From positions 1-17,576 of the forward strand of contig JAITQL010000115.1 of the NCBI GenBank assembly GCA_031288935.1: a DNA stretch of 17,576 nt, written 5' to 3'. The position numbers were made by a program, and so were the translations under genes. The DNA comes from Tannerella sp. (GTDB lineage: Bacteria > Bacteroidota > Bacteroidia > Bacteroidales > Tannerellaceae). Under the pieces are notes generated by a model. The model saw nothing but the letters and a program-made list of their open reading frames with translations. It was not told where the DNA came from and did not search any database. Below are positions 7,435 to 15,872 of this stretch, piece after piece; the first letter of the stretch is position 1; every line of letters begins with the position of its first letter.

Positions 7435-9249
7435 TTACTTGTTCAGTTCGTTGATGACGGCTTGATTGGCGGCGCGTACCTGCGACTCGATGATTTTGAT
7501 TTCCTTGCGGTCGTAGGTCATCAGACCGTTCACTTCGCCTTCCACATCCGTAGTCTGCGTGTAGACGGCGCCCGAGAATCCGCGTTTGACCAGTTCTTGC
7601 AGTTCCCCGGCATATTTCACGTATTCGGCCGTCACTTCTTCCTTGTTCTTGAACTGGATGTATCCCCAGTTACGCTTGTCCCACCACAGATGGCCTTCCA
7701 CCGGCAAACCGATGCCGCCGTATTCGCCCAGTACGGTTACCCGCTGAGGGTCGAAAAGAAACATTTCCGGCTGGGGGTAATTGTGTATGTCCATCAGGTC
7801 GCCGCAGGCACGATGGTTGCCGCCGCTGGCGGGATTGACCAGCCGGGACGGGTCGTACGCCTTTGTCCAGGCAACGACTTTCTCCGTGTCAAACTGTCCC
7901 CAGGCTTCATTGAACGGTACCCAGACGACTACCGACGGACTGGAGATGCACAAGTCCATGATTTCTTTCCACTCCTGATAGTAATTGCCGACAGATTCTT
8001 CCGTCCGTTTTTTGTCCGTCCCTCCGCCATACTCGTGCGACACCCATTGATTGCCCAGATCGCCGCTCGGCATGTCCTGCCATACCAGTATGCCTTCCCG
8101 GTCGCAGTGGTAATACCAGCGCGCCGGCTCCACCTTTACGTGCTTGCGGATCATGTTGAATCCGAAATCCTTTGTTTTCCGAATATCATACAGCAAGGCT
8201 TCGTCGGTGGGCGCCGTATACAGTCCGTCCGGCCACCAGCCCTGGTCGAGCGGGCCGTAGTGGAAATAATCCTTGCCGTTCAACTGCATGCGCATCACAC
8301 CCTGTGCGTCGCGCGCCGTTGCAATCTTGCGCATGGCGGTGTAGGAGGCCACCTCGTCCGTCACTTTCCCGGATTGCCGTACGGTGACTTTCAGTTCGTA
8401 CAGAAACGGCGACTCCGGACTCCACAGCTTCGGCGACTTCACCGGCAGACGGAGCGTCTTCCCCGACAGCCCTTTTGCCGAAGCTACCGGCTGGCCTTCA
8501 TCCAGCAACCGGACTTCGACGATGTCGTTACTTCCGCAATCGGACGTCGCTACGGTGACGGCTACGGTTCCCGCATCCACGTCGGGTATGGCCTTGACGG
8601 CCGTCACGTAGTTGGACGCTACCGGCTCCAGCCAGACCGTTTGCCAGATGCCCGTCACGGCCGTGTACCAGATGCTCTGCGGATTCAGCGTCTGTTTTCC
8701 GACCGGCTGAAATCCCCTGTTCGTCGGATCCCACACGCGCACGACTAATCGCTGCGCTGCGCTGCCGGCGTTCAGAAAGGGCGTAATGTTGAACGAGAAC
8801 GGCGTATATCCGCCCTGATGCGAGCCGATGAAAACATCGTTCACAAAGACATCCGCACGCCAGTCCACCGCACCGAAGTTCAACCGGACGGCTTTCCCCT
8901 TCCAGGCAGCCGGAACGGTGAAGGTGCGTTTGTACCAGAGTTCCTGTTTCTCGTTCACTTCCTTTTGCACGCCCGACAGGGAGGACTCGACGGCGAAAGG
9001 CACCAGGATATTCCCGTCAAACGATGCCGGTTCGGCCTGTCCCCTGTCGCGAATGGCATATTCCCATTCGCCGTTCAGATTGAGCCACGCGCTGCGCTCC
9101 AGTTGCGGACGCGGGTATTCGGGCAGCACGTTCGCCGGGTTGACCTGTTCCGCCCAGGGCGTCTTCAGCTTGTCGCCGGCAGGTTTCCACTGTGCCTGTG
9201 CACACACCGATGCGGCAATGGCACATACAACTATCATACTTTTTCTCAT
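7435..9249 (-). CDS. Secreted glycoside hydrolase family 2 enzyme
   Basis: This 604-aa protein begins with a signal peptide (to about AQAQ, residue 20), so it acts in the periplasm or on the surface. The layout is a jelly-roll sugar-binding domain (~45-210, with LNLNGEWEYA and WYKRTFTVP), an Ig-like middle (~210-310), and a TIM barrel (~315-600). The barrel carries FNMIRKHVKVEP and the two expected catalytic glutamates: Glu448 in VPFNEAWGQ (acid/base) and Glu509 in VLGEYGG (nucleophile). It should therefore be an active retaining exo-glycosidase. GH2 covers beta-galactosidase, beta-glucuronidase, beta-mannosidase and arabinosidase activities, and I cannot choose between them; this compact form lacks the C-terminal domains of LacZ. 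There are no SusC/SusD or other carbohydrate genes beside it. It starts 33 bp after pnp on the same strand, so read-through from pnp is likely. Confidence 0.93.
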   Translation of the reverse strand: MRKSMIVVCAIAASVCAQAQWKPAGDKLKTPWAEQVNPANVLPEYPRPQLERSAWLNLNGEWEYAIRDRGQAEPASFDGNILVPFAVESSLSGVQKEVNEKQELWYKRTFTVPAAWKGKAVRLNFGAVDWRADVFVNDVFIGSHQGGYTPFSFNITPFLNAGSAAQRLVVRVWDPTNRGFQPVGKQTLNPQSIWYTAVTGIWQTVWLEPVASNYVTAVKAIPDVDAGTVAVTVATSDCGSNDIVEVRLLDEGQPVASAKGLSGKTLRLPVKSPKLWSPESPFLYELKVTVRQSGKVTDEVASYTAMRKIATARDAQGVMRMQLNGKDYFHYGPLDQGWWPDGLYTAPTDEALLYDIRKTKDFGFNMIRKHVKVEPARWYYHCDREGILVWQDMPSGDLGNQWVSHEYGGGTDKKRTEESVGNYYQEWKEIMDLCISSPSVVVWVPFNEAWGQFDTEKVVAWTKAYDPSRLVNPASGGNHRACGDLMDIHNYPQPEMFLFDPQRVTVLGEYGGIGLPVEGHLWWDKRNWGYIQFKNKEEVTAEYVKYAGELQELVKRGFSGAVYTQTTDVEGEVNGLMTYDRKEIKIIESQVRAANQAVINELNK

Positions 9250-9282
9250 ACGACACCTATTTTTATAATTGATTCTACCTTC

Positions 9283-11502
9283 TTATTTCCAGTTCCGGTT
9301 TCCGCCGCCGCCTCTGTTTCCGTCGCTGCGCTGGGGGCGCTGGGGACGGTCAGTACGCTCCGGACGCTCCGGCGAATCGCGATAGTTGCCTTCCGGCTTC
9401 GGAAGAAGCGCCTTGCGCGACAGTTTGAACTTGCCGGTCTTCGGGTCGACGTCTACCAGCTTGACCGAGATCGTGTCGCCTTCCTTCAGGCCGGTTTCCT
9501 CGACGGTCTCCAGCCGTTTCCAGTCCATCTCGGAGATGTGCAGCAAACCGTCCTTGCCGGGCATAAATTCCACGAACGCGCCGTAGGGCATGATGGAGGA
9601 TATCTTGCCGTCGTAAACTTCGCCTACTTCAGGCACGGCCACAATCAGGCGAATCGCCCTTAATGCCATATCTATGGAATCCTTGTTCACGCCGGAGACC
9701 TCGACAATGCCCATGCCGTCGATTTCCTCGATGGAAATGGTCGCGCCGGATTTTTCCTGAATGCCCTGCACGATCTTTCCGCCCGGGCCAATGATGGCGC
9801 CGATAAACTCCTTGCCGACGGTCAGCGTTTCGATACGCGGAGCGTGCGGCTTGAGGTCGGCGCGCGGTTCCGGCTGAACGGCAACGATCTTTTCCAAAAT
9901 ATGCAGGCGGCCTTCCCTGGCTTGCGCCAGCGCTTTTTCAAGTATTTCGTACGAAAGCCCGTCGACCTTGATGTCCATTTGCGTGGCCGTGATACCGTCT
10001 TTCGTACCGGTCACCTTGAAGTCCATGTCGCCCAGATGATCCTCGTCGCCCAAAATATCCGACAGGATGGCGTAGTTCGTTCCCCTGTTTTCGGAAATCA
10101 GTCCCATGGCAATCCCCGACACCGGTTTTTTGATCGGTACGCCGGCATCCATCAGCGCCAGCGTGCCTGCACAAACGGTGGCCATCGACGACGAGCCGTT
10201 CGATTCCAGGATTTCGGAAATCACGCGGATGACATACGGATACTTTTCGGGAAGCATCCGCTTCAAGGCGCGGTGCGCCAGGTTTCCGTGACCGATTTCA
10301 CGGCGGCCGACGCCGCGCTGCGGTCTGGCTTCGCCGGTAGAAAAGGGCGGGAAGTTGTAGTGCAGCAGAAAGCGTTCCTTGCCGTGCACCAGCACGTCGT
10401 CAACGATCTTTTCATCGGTTTTCGTACCCAGCGTGACGGTTGTCAGCGACTGCGTTTCGCCGCGCGTAAATACGGCCGCTCCGTGCGGGCCGGGCAGGTA
10501 GTCGGTTTCCATCCATATCGGCCGGATCTCCGTCGTTTTACGTCCGTCCAGCCGTTTGCCCTCGTCCAGAATGGCGCGGCGCATGGCTTCCTTCTCCACG
10601 CCGTGATAGTAACGGCCGATCATGGCGCCTTTCGTTTCGAGTTCCTCTTCGGTATAAGTCGCCTTGAACTCCGCCACGACGGCTTCGAAAGCTTCGGCGC
10701 GCGCCTGCTTCTCCGTCCCCGAAACGGCGACGGCGTAGGCCTTTGCATAGCAGGCGTCGTGTACGGCCTTGCGCAGTTCTTCGTCGTTTTCTTCATGGCA
10801 ATACTCGCGCTTGACGGTCTTGCCGCACGCTTCCGCCAGTTCCGTCTGCACGCGGCAGTGAACCTTGATCGCTTCGTGCGCCACCTTGATGGCCTCCAGC
10901 ATGTCCGCCTCCTGCACTTCGCTCATTTCGCCCTCCACCATCATGATATTGTCGAGCGTAGCGCCCACCATGATGTCGATGTCGGCTTTTTCCAGCTGGC
11001 TGTAAGTGGGGTTGACGATGAACTTTCCGTTCACCCGTGCAACGCGCACTTCGGAAATAGGCCCGTTGAACGGGATGTCGGATACGGCCAGCGCAGCCGA
11101 GGCAGCCAGTCCGGCCAGGGCATCGGGCATGTCTTCTCCGTCGGAGGAGAACAGGATCACGTTTACAAATACTTCGGCATGGTAATTGTCCGGAAAAAGC
11201 GGACGCAATACGCGGTCTACAAGGCGGGACGTCAGTACTTCATAGTCGGAAGGCTTTCCTTCGCGGCGGGTAAAGCCCCCCGGAAAACGGCCAAAGGCCG
11301 AGAATTTCTCCTTGTAGTCCACCGTCAGGGGCATGTAGTCCGTCCCGGCAACAGCATCTTTAGCTGCACATACCGTAGCCAGCAGCACGGTGTTGTTCAT
11401 TCGTACGGTAACCGAACCGTCGGCCTGTTTGGCCAGTTTTCCGGTTTCAACGGTGACGGTTCTGCCGTCACCCAAATTAATTGTCTTGTTAATTACATTC
11501 AT
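9283..11502 (-). CDS. pnp: Polyribonucleotide nucleotidyltransferase (PNPase)
   Basis: This 739-aa enzyme degrades RNA 3'-to-5' with phosphate, and can also add nucleotides. The order is as expected: a first RNase PH domain (~10-145, with [12 protein letters not shown]), an alpha-helical linker (~230-315), and a catalytic second RNase PH domain (~320-545). A KH domain follows with IGPGGK at 571-576, then an S1 domain (~625-697) with [16 protein letters not shown]. The phosphate-binding serines NGSSSMA (435-441) and the metal-binding Asp486 and Asp492 in [10 protein letters not shown] are intact. The tail (~705-739) is low-complexity and rich in Pro, Arg and Gly, with RPQRPQR and RGGGGNR, probably an added RNA-binding tail. 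Upstream is only a -7 promoter box and the divergent esterase gene; rpsO, a frequent partner in other bacteria, is not here. Confidence 0.98.
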   Translation of the reverse strand: MNVINKTINLGDGRTVTVETGKLAKQADGSVTVRMNNTVLLATVCAAKDAVAGTDYMPLTVDYKEKFSAFGRFPGGFTRREGKPSDYEVLTSRLVDRVLRPLFPDNYHAEVFVNVILFSSDGEDMPDALAGLAASAALAVSDIPFNGPISEVRVARVNGKFIVNPTYSQLEKADIDIMVGATLDNIMMVEGEMSEVQEADMLEAIKVAHEAIKVHCRVQTELAEACGKTVKREYCHEENDEELRKAVHDACYAKAYAVAVSGTEKQARAEAFEAVVAEFKATYTEEELETKGAMIGRYYHGVEKEAMRRAILDEGKRLDGRKTTEIRPIWMETDYLPGPHGAAVFTRGETQSLTTVTLGTKTDEKIVDDVLVHGKERFLLHYNFPPFSTGEARPQRGVGRREIGHGNLAHRALKRMLPEKYPYVIRVISEILESNGSSSMATVCAGTLALMDAGVPIKKPVSGIAMGLISENRGTNYAILSDILGDEDHLGDMDFKVTGTKDGITATQMDIKVDGLSYEILEKALAQAREGRLHILEKIVAVQPEPRADLKPHAPRIETLTVGKEFIGAIIGPGGKIVQGIQEKSGATISIEEIDGMGIVEVSGVNKDSIDMALRAIRLIVAVPEVGEVYDGKISSIMPYGAFVEFMPGKDGLLHISEMDWKRLETVEETGLKEGDTISVKLVDVDPKTGKFKLSRKALLPKPEGNYRDSPERPERTDRPQRPQRSDGNRGGGGNRNWK

Positions 11503-11532
11503 CTTTTTTTGTTCTACGTCTTAAAAATCTTG

Positions 11533-11540
11533 CAAATATA
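11533..11540 (-). promoter_or_regulatory. -7 promoter box of pnp
   Basis: TATATTTG on the minus strand matches TAnnTTTG exactly and lies about 30 bp before the pnp ATG. No clear -33 TTTG is visible at the right spacing. The leader is A-rich (AAAAAAAG just before the ATG), as is common for Bacteroidota translation starts. Confidence 0.55.
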
Positions 11541-11928
11541 GATGTTTTTTCCGTTATATCACGCTGTCGGAAGAAAAAAGACATGCCCGACCGGTCAGCT
11601 CCTGTTTCCGGCAAGGTTTTGATCCCCGTCGGGGAGTTGGATTTCCGGTTTACTGCTTCCAAAGTCCGTTCTTTAACTTCCGAGGCTCGATTTCGAGGTT
11701 CAAAATTCACGGTTCCCGTGTATAAAGCGCAGCGGCTCCCGACAGGCGGGCACACATTCCCCGTCCGAACGCGGGAAAACGAAAAGGATTCGCGTTTTTG
11801 CAAGTCATCGGGAAATCCCCGCCTTTATCTCTCACAAACGAAAAGGTTCGGTCATTACACTTCAGTCCGCATGGAACGAAACCTTGCACCCTGAACCCCG
11901 GGATGACGTAATTCCCGTGATTTTCATG
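11541..11928. other. Divergent intergenic region, no gene recognised
   Basis: This ~390-bp stretch lies between pnp and the divergent esterase gene. Open frames run through it on both strands, but none has a recognisable family, a good start or a consistent composition. It contains the short palindrome TCCCCGTCGGGGA (11623-11635) and a direct repeat AAACGAAAAGG at 11777 and 11836. The dyad CGGGA-N9-TCCCG (11899-11917) sits just before the esterase promoter. The arginine-rich translated text of this stretch looks like dispersed repeat DNA rather than protein. Confidence 0.5.
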
Positions 11929-11936
11929 TACCTTTG
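11929..11936 (+). promoter_or_regulatory. -7 promoter box of the esterase gene
   Basis: TACCTTTG matches the Bacteroides -7 consensus TAnnTTTG exactly, about 50 bp before the ATG at 11986. The expected -33 position overlaps the dyad at 11899-11917 and has no TTTG, so the promoter may need an activator or be weak. Confidence 0.5.
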
Positions 11937-11985
11937 GAACATTTTTCAGGACAAAGTATTTAACAACAATCAAAAGAAAGAGAAG

Positions 11986-13734
11986 ATGAAAAACGGAAAG
12001 AAAGCAAAAAGGTATTTGTTTATTGCGATGACGGCGCTTGCGTGCAGCGTTGCCATCCATGTGTTGCAGGCGCAGGAAGCGACGTATGCGCGGGTGCCCG
12101 TCGATCCGGCGCACACGCCTGTCCCGGAAGCGGAACGGGGTGAAATCATCCGGTGCAGCTTTTCCTCGCCGGCGATTTATCCCGGTACGAAACGCGACTA
12201 CTGGATTTATGTGCCGGCGGCCTATACGCCCGACCGTCCGGCCTGCGTGTTCGTGTGTCTGGACGGTGTTGCGTTCAATGCGCCGACCGTGTTCGACCGC
12301 CTGATCCCCAAAGGCGACATGCCGGTGACCGTCGGCGTGTTCGTCGCGCCGGGCGCGGTGCATGACGCCGACGGCAAGGCGATTCACCATACGCGGCAGT
12401 ACGAGTATGATACGATGGACGACACGTTTGTCCGTTTCCTGACGGAAGAGCTGTTCCCCGACGTGGAGCGTCAGACGGCTTCGGACGGGCGGCCGATCCG
12501 CCTCTCCGGCGACGGCAACGACCGGGCGATCGCCGGTTGCAGCAGCGGGGGCATCTGCGCCTTCAATGCGGCGTGGCACCGTCCGGACGCCTTCAGCCGC
12601 GTGCTGAGCTGCTGCGGATCGTTTGCCGCCCTGCACGGCGGCAGCGAATTTCACGCGCTCGTCCGCAAGGCCGAGCCTAAACCGGTTCGCGTGTTCCTGG
12701 ATGCAGGCATGCTGGACGTGGCTCTGCCGGCCATCGGCAACCTGTACGAAGCGAACGTGACGATGGAGTCGGCGCTGCGTTTCGCCGGCTACGAGGTGGA
12801 TCATGCGTGGCACCTGAGCGGCCACGACGCGACACATGCCACCCAGACGTTTCCCGACTTGATGCGCTGGCTGTGGAAGGGCTGGCCGCAGAGGATACAG
12901 GCCGGGCCGTCGAACAATCAGACGCTGGTGCAGATTCTGGACAGCGCTTCGGGATGGGAACCGGTCGCGCTGCCTCCGTTAAAGCCGTCAACGGTTGCCT
13001 TTCCTTCCGCCCTGCTGTCCAACGCGCAGGGCGACGTGTTCGTCAGCGGCGCGGACGGGACGGTCTACCGTCTGGAGAAGGGAGAGACGCCGAGCCTGCT
13101 GTGGCAGCTGTCTGCCGGCGAAAAGCTGCTTGCCTGTGCCGGCCGGACGCTTTACACGGCGGACGTGCAAGGCCGTATCCACGTCTACGACAACGGACGC
13201 AAGCGGACACTGGCGCGGAATATGGCCGGCGCTGCGGGCATTGCGGTGTCCGAAAAAGGGCATGTCTACGTGGCTCAGCGCTTGCCCGGAGGGGAGCGCG
13301 CCATCTGGCTGCTGGATGAAAAAGGGAATAAAACGCTTGCGGACAGGCAGCGTTGCGGAGGCGTACAGATGGCCTTTGCGCCCGGCCAGCGGCTGTTGGC
13401 CTGCAGCGAGGATCATTCGCACTGGGTATCCGTCCATACGGTCAACGGCGACGGGACGCTCTCCAACGGCTGCCGCTACTACTGGCAGCACAATCCGGAC
13501 AACAGCGAACGGGAGGAGACGGGAAGCATGACATTCGACACCGGCAATCATTTTTACGTGGCTACCGACATCGGCGTGCAAATCAGCGAACCCAGAGGCA
13601 TCAACGTCGCCCTGCTGTCTCCGCCGGCGGCGAACACCTCGGCCGTATGCTTTGCCGGCGAAAACAGGGACGTTTTGTTTGTGCTCTCCGGCGACAAGGT
13701 CTACCGGCGAAAGATGAAAGCCCGGGGACAGTAA
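11986..13734 (+). CDS. Secreted esterase-like hydrolase fused to SMP-30-like propeller
   Basis: This 582-aa protein has a signal peptide (KKAKRYLFIAMTALAC, cut near AQA at 28-30). The N-terminal half (~50-300) looks like an enterochelin-esterase/esterase D-type alpha/beta hydrolase. It shows RDYWIYVPAAY, the nucleophile elbow AGCSSGG with Ser186, a likely catalytic Asp in VFLDAGMLD (239 or 244), and His284 in SGHDATH. The C-terminal half (~330-580) has repeated GDVFVSGADGTVYRL-like blades resembling the SMP-30/gluconolactonase/LRE beta-propeller. Together this suggests ester or lactone hydrolysis of an exported or extracellular substrate, such as a sugar ester or siderophore; the substrate is not known. 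The frame stays open back to 11884, but I chose 11986 because it follows the promoter box, has a purine-rich AAAGAGAAG leader and begins with Lys residues before the signal peptide. It is monocistronic. Confidence 0.82.
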   Translation: MKNGKKAKRYLFIAMTALACSVAIHVLQAQEATYARVPVDPAHTPVPEAERGEIIRCSFSSPAIYPGTKRDYWIYVPAAYTPDRPACVFVCLDGVAFNAPTVFDRLIPKGDMPVTVGVFVAPGAVHDADGKAIHHTRQYEYDTMDDTFVRFLTEELFPDVERQTASDGRPIRLSGDGNDRAIAGCSSGGICAFNAAWHRPDAFSRVLSCCGSFAALHGGSEFHALVRKAEPKPVRVFLDAGMLDVALPAIGNLYEANVTMESALRFAGYEVDHAWHLSGHDATHATQTFPDLMRWLWKGWPQRIQAGPSNNQTLVQILDSASGWEPVALPPLKPSTVAFPSALLSNAQGDVFVSGADGTVYRLEKGETPSLLWQLSAGEKLLACAGRTLYTADVQGRIHVYDNGRKRTLARNMAGAAGIAVSEKGHVYVAQRLPGGERAIWLLDEKGNKTLADRQRCGGVQMAFAPGQRLLACSEDHSHWVSVHTVNGDGTLSNGCRYYWQHNPDNSEREETGSMTFDTGNHFYVATDIGVQISEPRGINVALLSPPAANTSAVCFAGENRDVLFVLSGDKVYRRKMKARGQ

Positions 13735-13757
13735 TCCCTGAAACCGGCTTTGGATGT

Positions 13758-13783
13758 TCCGGGCATCGAAAACGATGCCCGGA
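13758..13783. terminator. Strong hairpin after the esterase gene
   Basis: TCCGGGCATCG and CGATGCCCGGA form a perfect 11-bp stem with an AAAA loop, 23 bp past the stop codon. No T-run follows on the plus strand (GCCTCGTTC), so it may act as an RNA 3'-end stabiliser or a weak terminator rather than a classic intrinsic one. Confidence 0.6.
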
Positions 13784-13997
13784 GCCTCGTTCAACGCTTC
13801 CAGTTCGATGTGCGAAGATGTATTCTCCATTTCACCCGGGACAAACGCATCCTGAACGGCATGCAGAGTGAATGATTCAGGGTGGAAGGGGTGACGCTCT
13901 TCCCGTTTTTGGCGGAAAACGACGCCTTTTCCGTTACATTTGTCTGTCGGAAGGCGGACGATCTTATCCATTTCTTAAAAATCCTTGTAATTCAGGT

Positions 13998-14152
13998 CGA
14001 TTTTCTCCTTCAAAGCCTAAAATTCCTCGTTATTTTCCCAAAGAACCTCGTTATTTTCCTAAAAATCCTCGCGATTTAGGGGAATTTTCTCCCTCAAAGC
14101 CTAAAATTCCTCGTTATTTAGGGGAATTTTTAGGCTTTGAAGGAGAAAATCG
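13998..14152. repeat. 21-bp-unit repeat array with a long inverted repeat
   Basis: The word CCTCG recurs at 14025, 14046, 14067 and 14109, that is at 21-bp steps with one step skipped. The block 14001-14035 is repeated at 14085-14119, 84 bp on, with two differences. In addition 13998-14026 is the reverse complement of 14123-14152 (29 against 30 bases, one A inserted), enclosing the units. On the plus strand one open frame reads as heptads (PRYFPKE, PRYFPKN, PRDLGEF, SPSKPKI, PRYLGEF), but a second frame is equally open. I see no protein family, so this is probably non-coding repeat DNA. Elsewhere in 13735-14215 I see only the hairpin at 13758-13783. Confidence 0.8.
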
Positions 14153-14215
14153 GGGTTCCGAAGGAGAAAATGGAAGTGCGGAGGGGGACTGTCGGGCTTT
14201 TTCGGGAGAAACAAA

Positions 14216-14256
14216 AAGTTCCGGATGCGAGGATTGACCCTCTGCATCCGGAACTT
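14216..14256 (-). terminator. Intrinsic terminator of the POT transporter operon
   Basis: AAGTTCCGGATGC (14216-14228) pairs perfectly with GCATCCGGAACTT (14244-14256), and the inner GAGG/CCTC can extend the stem. On the minus strand it is followed by TTTTTGTTTC. It lies 42 bp beyond the transporter stop codon, in the correct orientation. Confidence 0.88.
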
Positions 14257-14297
14257 CAGTATGTTTTTTGGTTGCCGGACAAATCCGGGAACCGGTC

Positions 14298-15830
14298 TTA
14301 CTTCGCCACCCGTTCCAGCCATTTCAGCATGGCCAGCATCAGGCACATGGAAGTCAGGCAGACGATTACGAACAGCAGCCACGTGACCGGAAGCGAAAGT
14401 TTCTCGTAGAATATGGCGCCGATGAACAGCAGGGAGTTGCCGACGGCCGTGGCACACAGCCACAGTCCCTGCATCATGCCCTGGTATCTGGGCGGAGCCA
14501 CCTTGGAGACAAACGAGATGCCCAGCGGACTGATAAACAGTTCGGCTACGGTGAGGATGAAGTAGGTTCCGATCAGCAGGAAGGGCGTCACCTTCTCCGC
14601 GTCCGTCAATCCGCCGGCCTGCACGATGTCCGCCTTGTCCGGAAGCCCCGTCGACCCCAGCGTCATCAGCGCGTAGGCCGAAGCGGCGATCAGCATCCCG
14701 ATGGCAATCTTGCGCGGCGTGGAGGGTTCCTTGCCGCGTGCGCGCAGGGCGCCGAAAACGGCCAGGATCACCGGCGTCAGGAAGACGACGAAGAAGGGAT
14801 TTACCGACTGGAACAGCTCGACGCCGATCAGCTTCGTGAAGCCCAGGTCGAGGCGGATGTTGCTTACGTTCGTGAAGTCTTTGGCGAAATACGTCAGGGT
14901 CAGTCCGTTTTGATGGAACGAAAACCAGAAGAATATCACGACGGCAAAGACGGCAAAGAGGGCGTAGAGGCGCTGCCTGATTTCCCGGGCGCTCATTCCG
15001 CCGTCGTTCGCCAGGCCGGATGCCTGTTTGGCTGCCGACGGATTGGGGAAGGTCTTCCTGTTTATCACGTAGATGACCAGCGAGATCATCATGGCGACGA
15101 TGGCCACGGCGAAGGCGTAGTGGAACCCGGTCACGAAGATGTGCAGGTATTCGCGGGCAAAGGCGGTCAGGTCGGCGCCCGTGTAGCCTGCCTCGGCGGC
15201 AAGGCTTTGGAAGGAGGCCTGTCCGTCCGGCGTGAGCGCGCCCCGCAGGTAGCGGTTGCACAGTTCGGACAGGTTGGCGTCGTATCCGTATCCGTGCGAG
15301 CCGACCCACCAGTTTCTGACGGCCACGGCAAAGAAGGGAGCAAAGATGGCGCCCACGTTGATGAACATGTAGAAGAGCGAGAACCCGGAGTCGCGCATTT
15401 TGGCGTACTTCGGATCGTCGTACATCTGCCCCACCAGCGCCTGGAGGTTGCCCTTGAAAAGGCCGTTGCCGAAGGCAATTACAAACAGCCCGGCGCAGCA
15501 CAGGATCAGCATGAACACATACTGTCCGTCGGGAACGGGCGTCGGCGTGGGAATGGCAATGATCAGGTATCCGGCGGCCATGAGAACCAGTCCTGCCAGA
15601 ATGGTCTTCTTGAAGTTGGCCGTTTTGTCGGCAATCAGTCCCCCGACAAAGGCCAGGATGTAGATCGAGAAATAAAAGGCGGAATAAATATATCCGGCCT
15701 TGGTTTCCGACAGATCGAACTTGGACATTAAAAACAGGGACAGGATCGCCATCATGGTGTAGAATCCGAATCGCTCTCCCATGTTGGCGAGCGCAGCCGC
15801 CAGTAAACCTTTTGGGTGTTTCTTGAACAT
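14298..15830 (-). CDS. POT/PTR2-family proton-coupled peptide transporter
   Basis: This 510-aa polytopic inner-membrane protein belongs to the POT (PTR2) branch of the major facilitator superfamily, which imports di- and tripeptides with protons. Signs are MGERFGFYTMMAIL in the first helix (18-31), GGLIADK after helix two, the PTR2 signature region FYMFINVGAIFAPF, and FFWFSFHQNGLTL and ISPLGISFVSK in the second half. The central stretch ~190-245 (NRYLRGALTPDGQASFQ) is a hydrophilic insert longer than in DtpT-like proteins. In the ExxER proton-coupling motif of helix one, Glu19 and Arg20 are present but the first Glu is replaced by Asn16. To my recollection this MGERF form is common in Bacteroidota homologues. 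It lies 42 bp downstream of the DUF4831 gene on the same strand, probably in one transcript, and is closed by the terminator at 14216-14256. Confidence 0.93.
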   Translation of the reverse strand: MFKKHPKGLLAAALANMGERFGFYTMMAILSLFLMSKFDLSETKAGYIYSAFYFSIYILAFVGGLIADKTANFKKTILAGLVLMAAGYLIIAIPTPTPVPDGQYVFMLILCCAGLFVIAFGNGLFKGNLQALVGQMYDDPKYAKMRDSGFSLFYMFINVGAIFAPFFAVAVRNWWVGSHGYGYDANLSELCNRYLRGALTPDGQASFQSLAAEAGYTGADLTAFAREYLHIFVTGFHYAFAVAIVAMMISLVIYVINRKTFPNPSAAKQASGLANDGGMSAREIRQRLYALFAVFAVVIFFWFSFHQNGLTLTYFAKDFTNVSNIRLDLGFTKLIGVELFQSVNPFFVVFLTPVILAVFGALRARGKEPSTPRKIAIGMLIAASAYALMTLGSTGLPDKADIVQAGGLTDAEKVTPFLLIGTYFILTVAELFISPLGISFVSKVAPPRYQGMMQGLWLCATAVGNSLLFIGAIFYEKLSLPVTWLLFVIVCLTSMCLMLAMLKWLERVAK

Positions 15831-15872
15831 AACTTTATATGAATTGAAAGGGTAAATAAAAAAACGGTCTTG

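Noticed and set aside
7432..8748. 438-aa open frame opposite the GH2 gene
   Set aside because: The minus-strand frame has a signal peptide and both catalytic glutamates, so the plus-strand frame is a shadow.
9844..11541. 565-aa open frame opposite pnp
   Set aside because: It lies antisense to a fully conserved PNPase and matches no family; GC-rich third positions explain the open frame.
11583..11894. 103-aa frame in the pnp/esterase intergenic region
   Set aside because: No start signal, no family, Arg/Ser-rich composition; a minus-strand frame over the same DNA is just as open.
11707..12837. 376-aa minus-strand frame opposite the esterase gene
   Set aside because: His/Arg-rich shadow with no domain; it overlaps a hydrolase with catalytic motifs on the plus strand.
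13872..14237. 121-aa frame with heptad repeats
   Set aside because: The repeats reflect 21-bp DNA units, another frame is equally open, the inverted repeat is a DNA-level feature, and it ends inside the transporter terminator.
14101..15501. 466-aa minus-strand frame overlapping the POT transporter in another frame
   Set aside because: Arg-rich frame-shifted reading of a conserved membrane protein gene; its tail runs through the 21-bp repeats.
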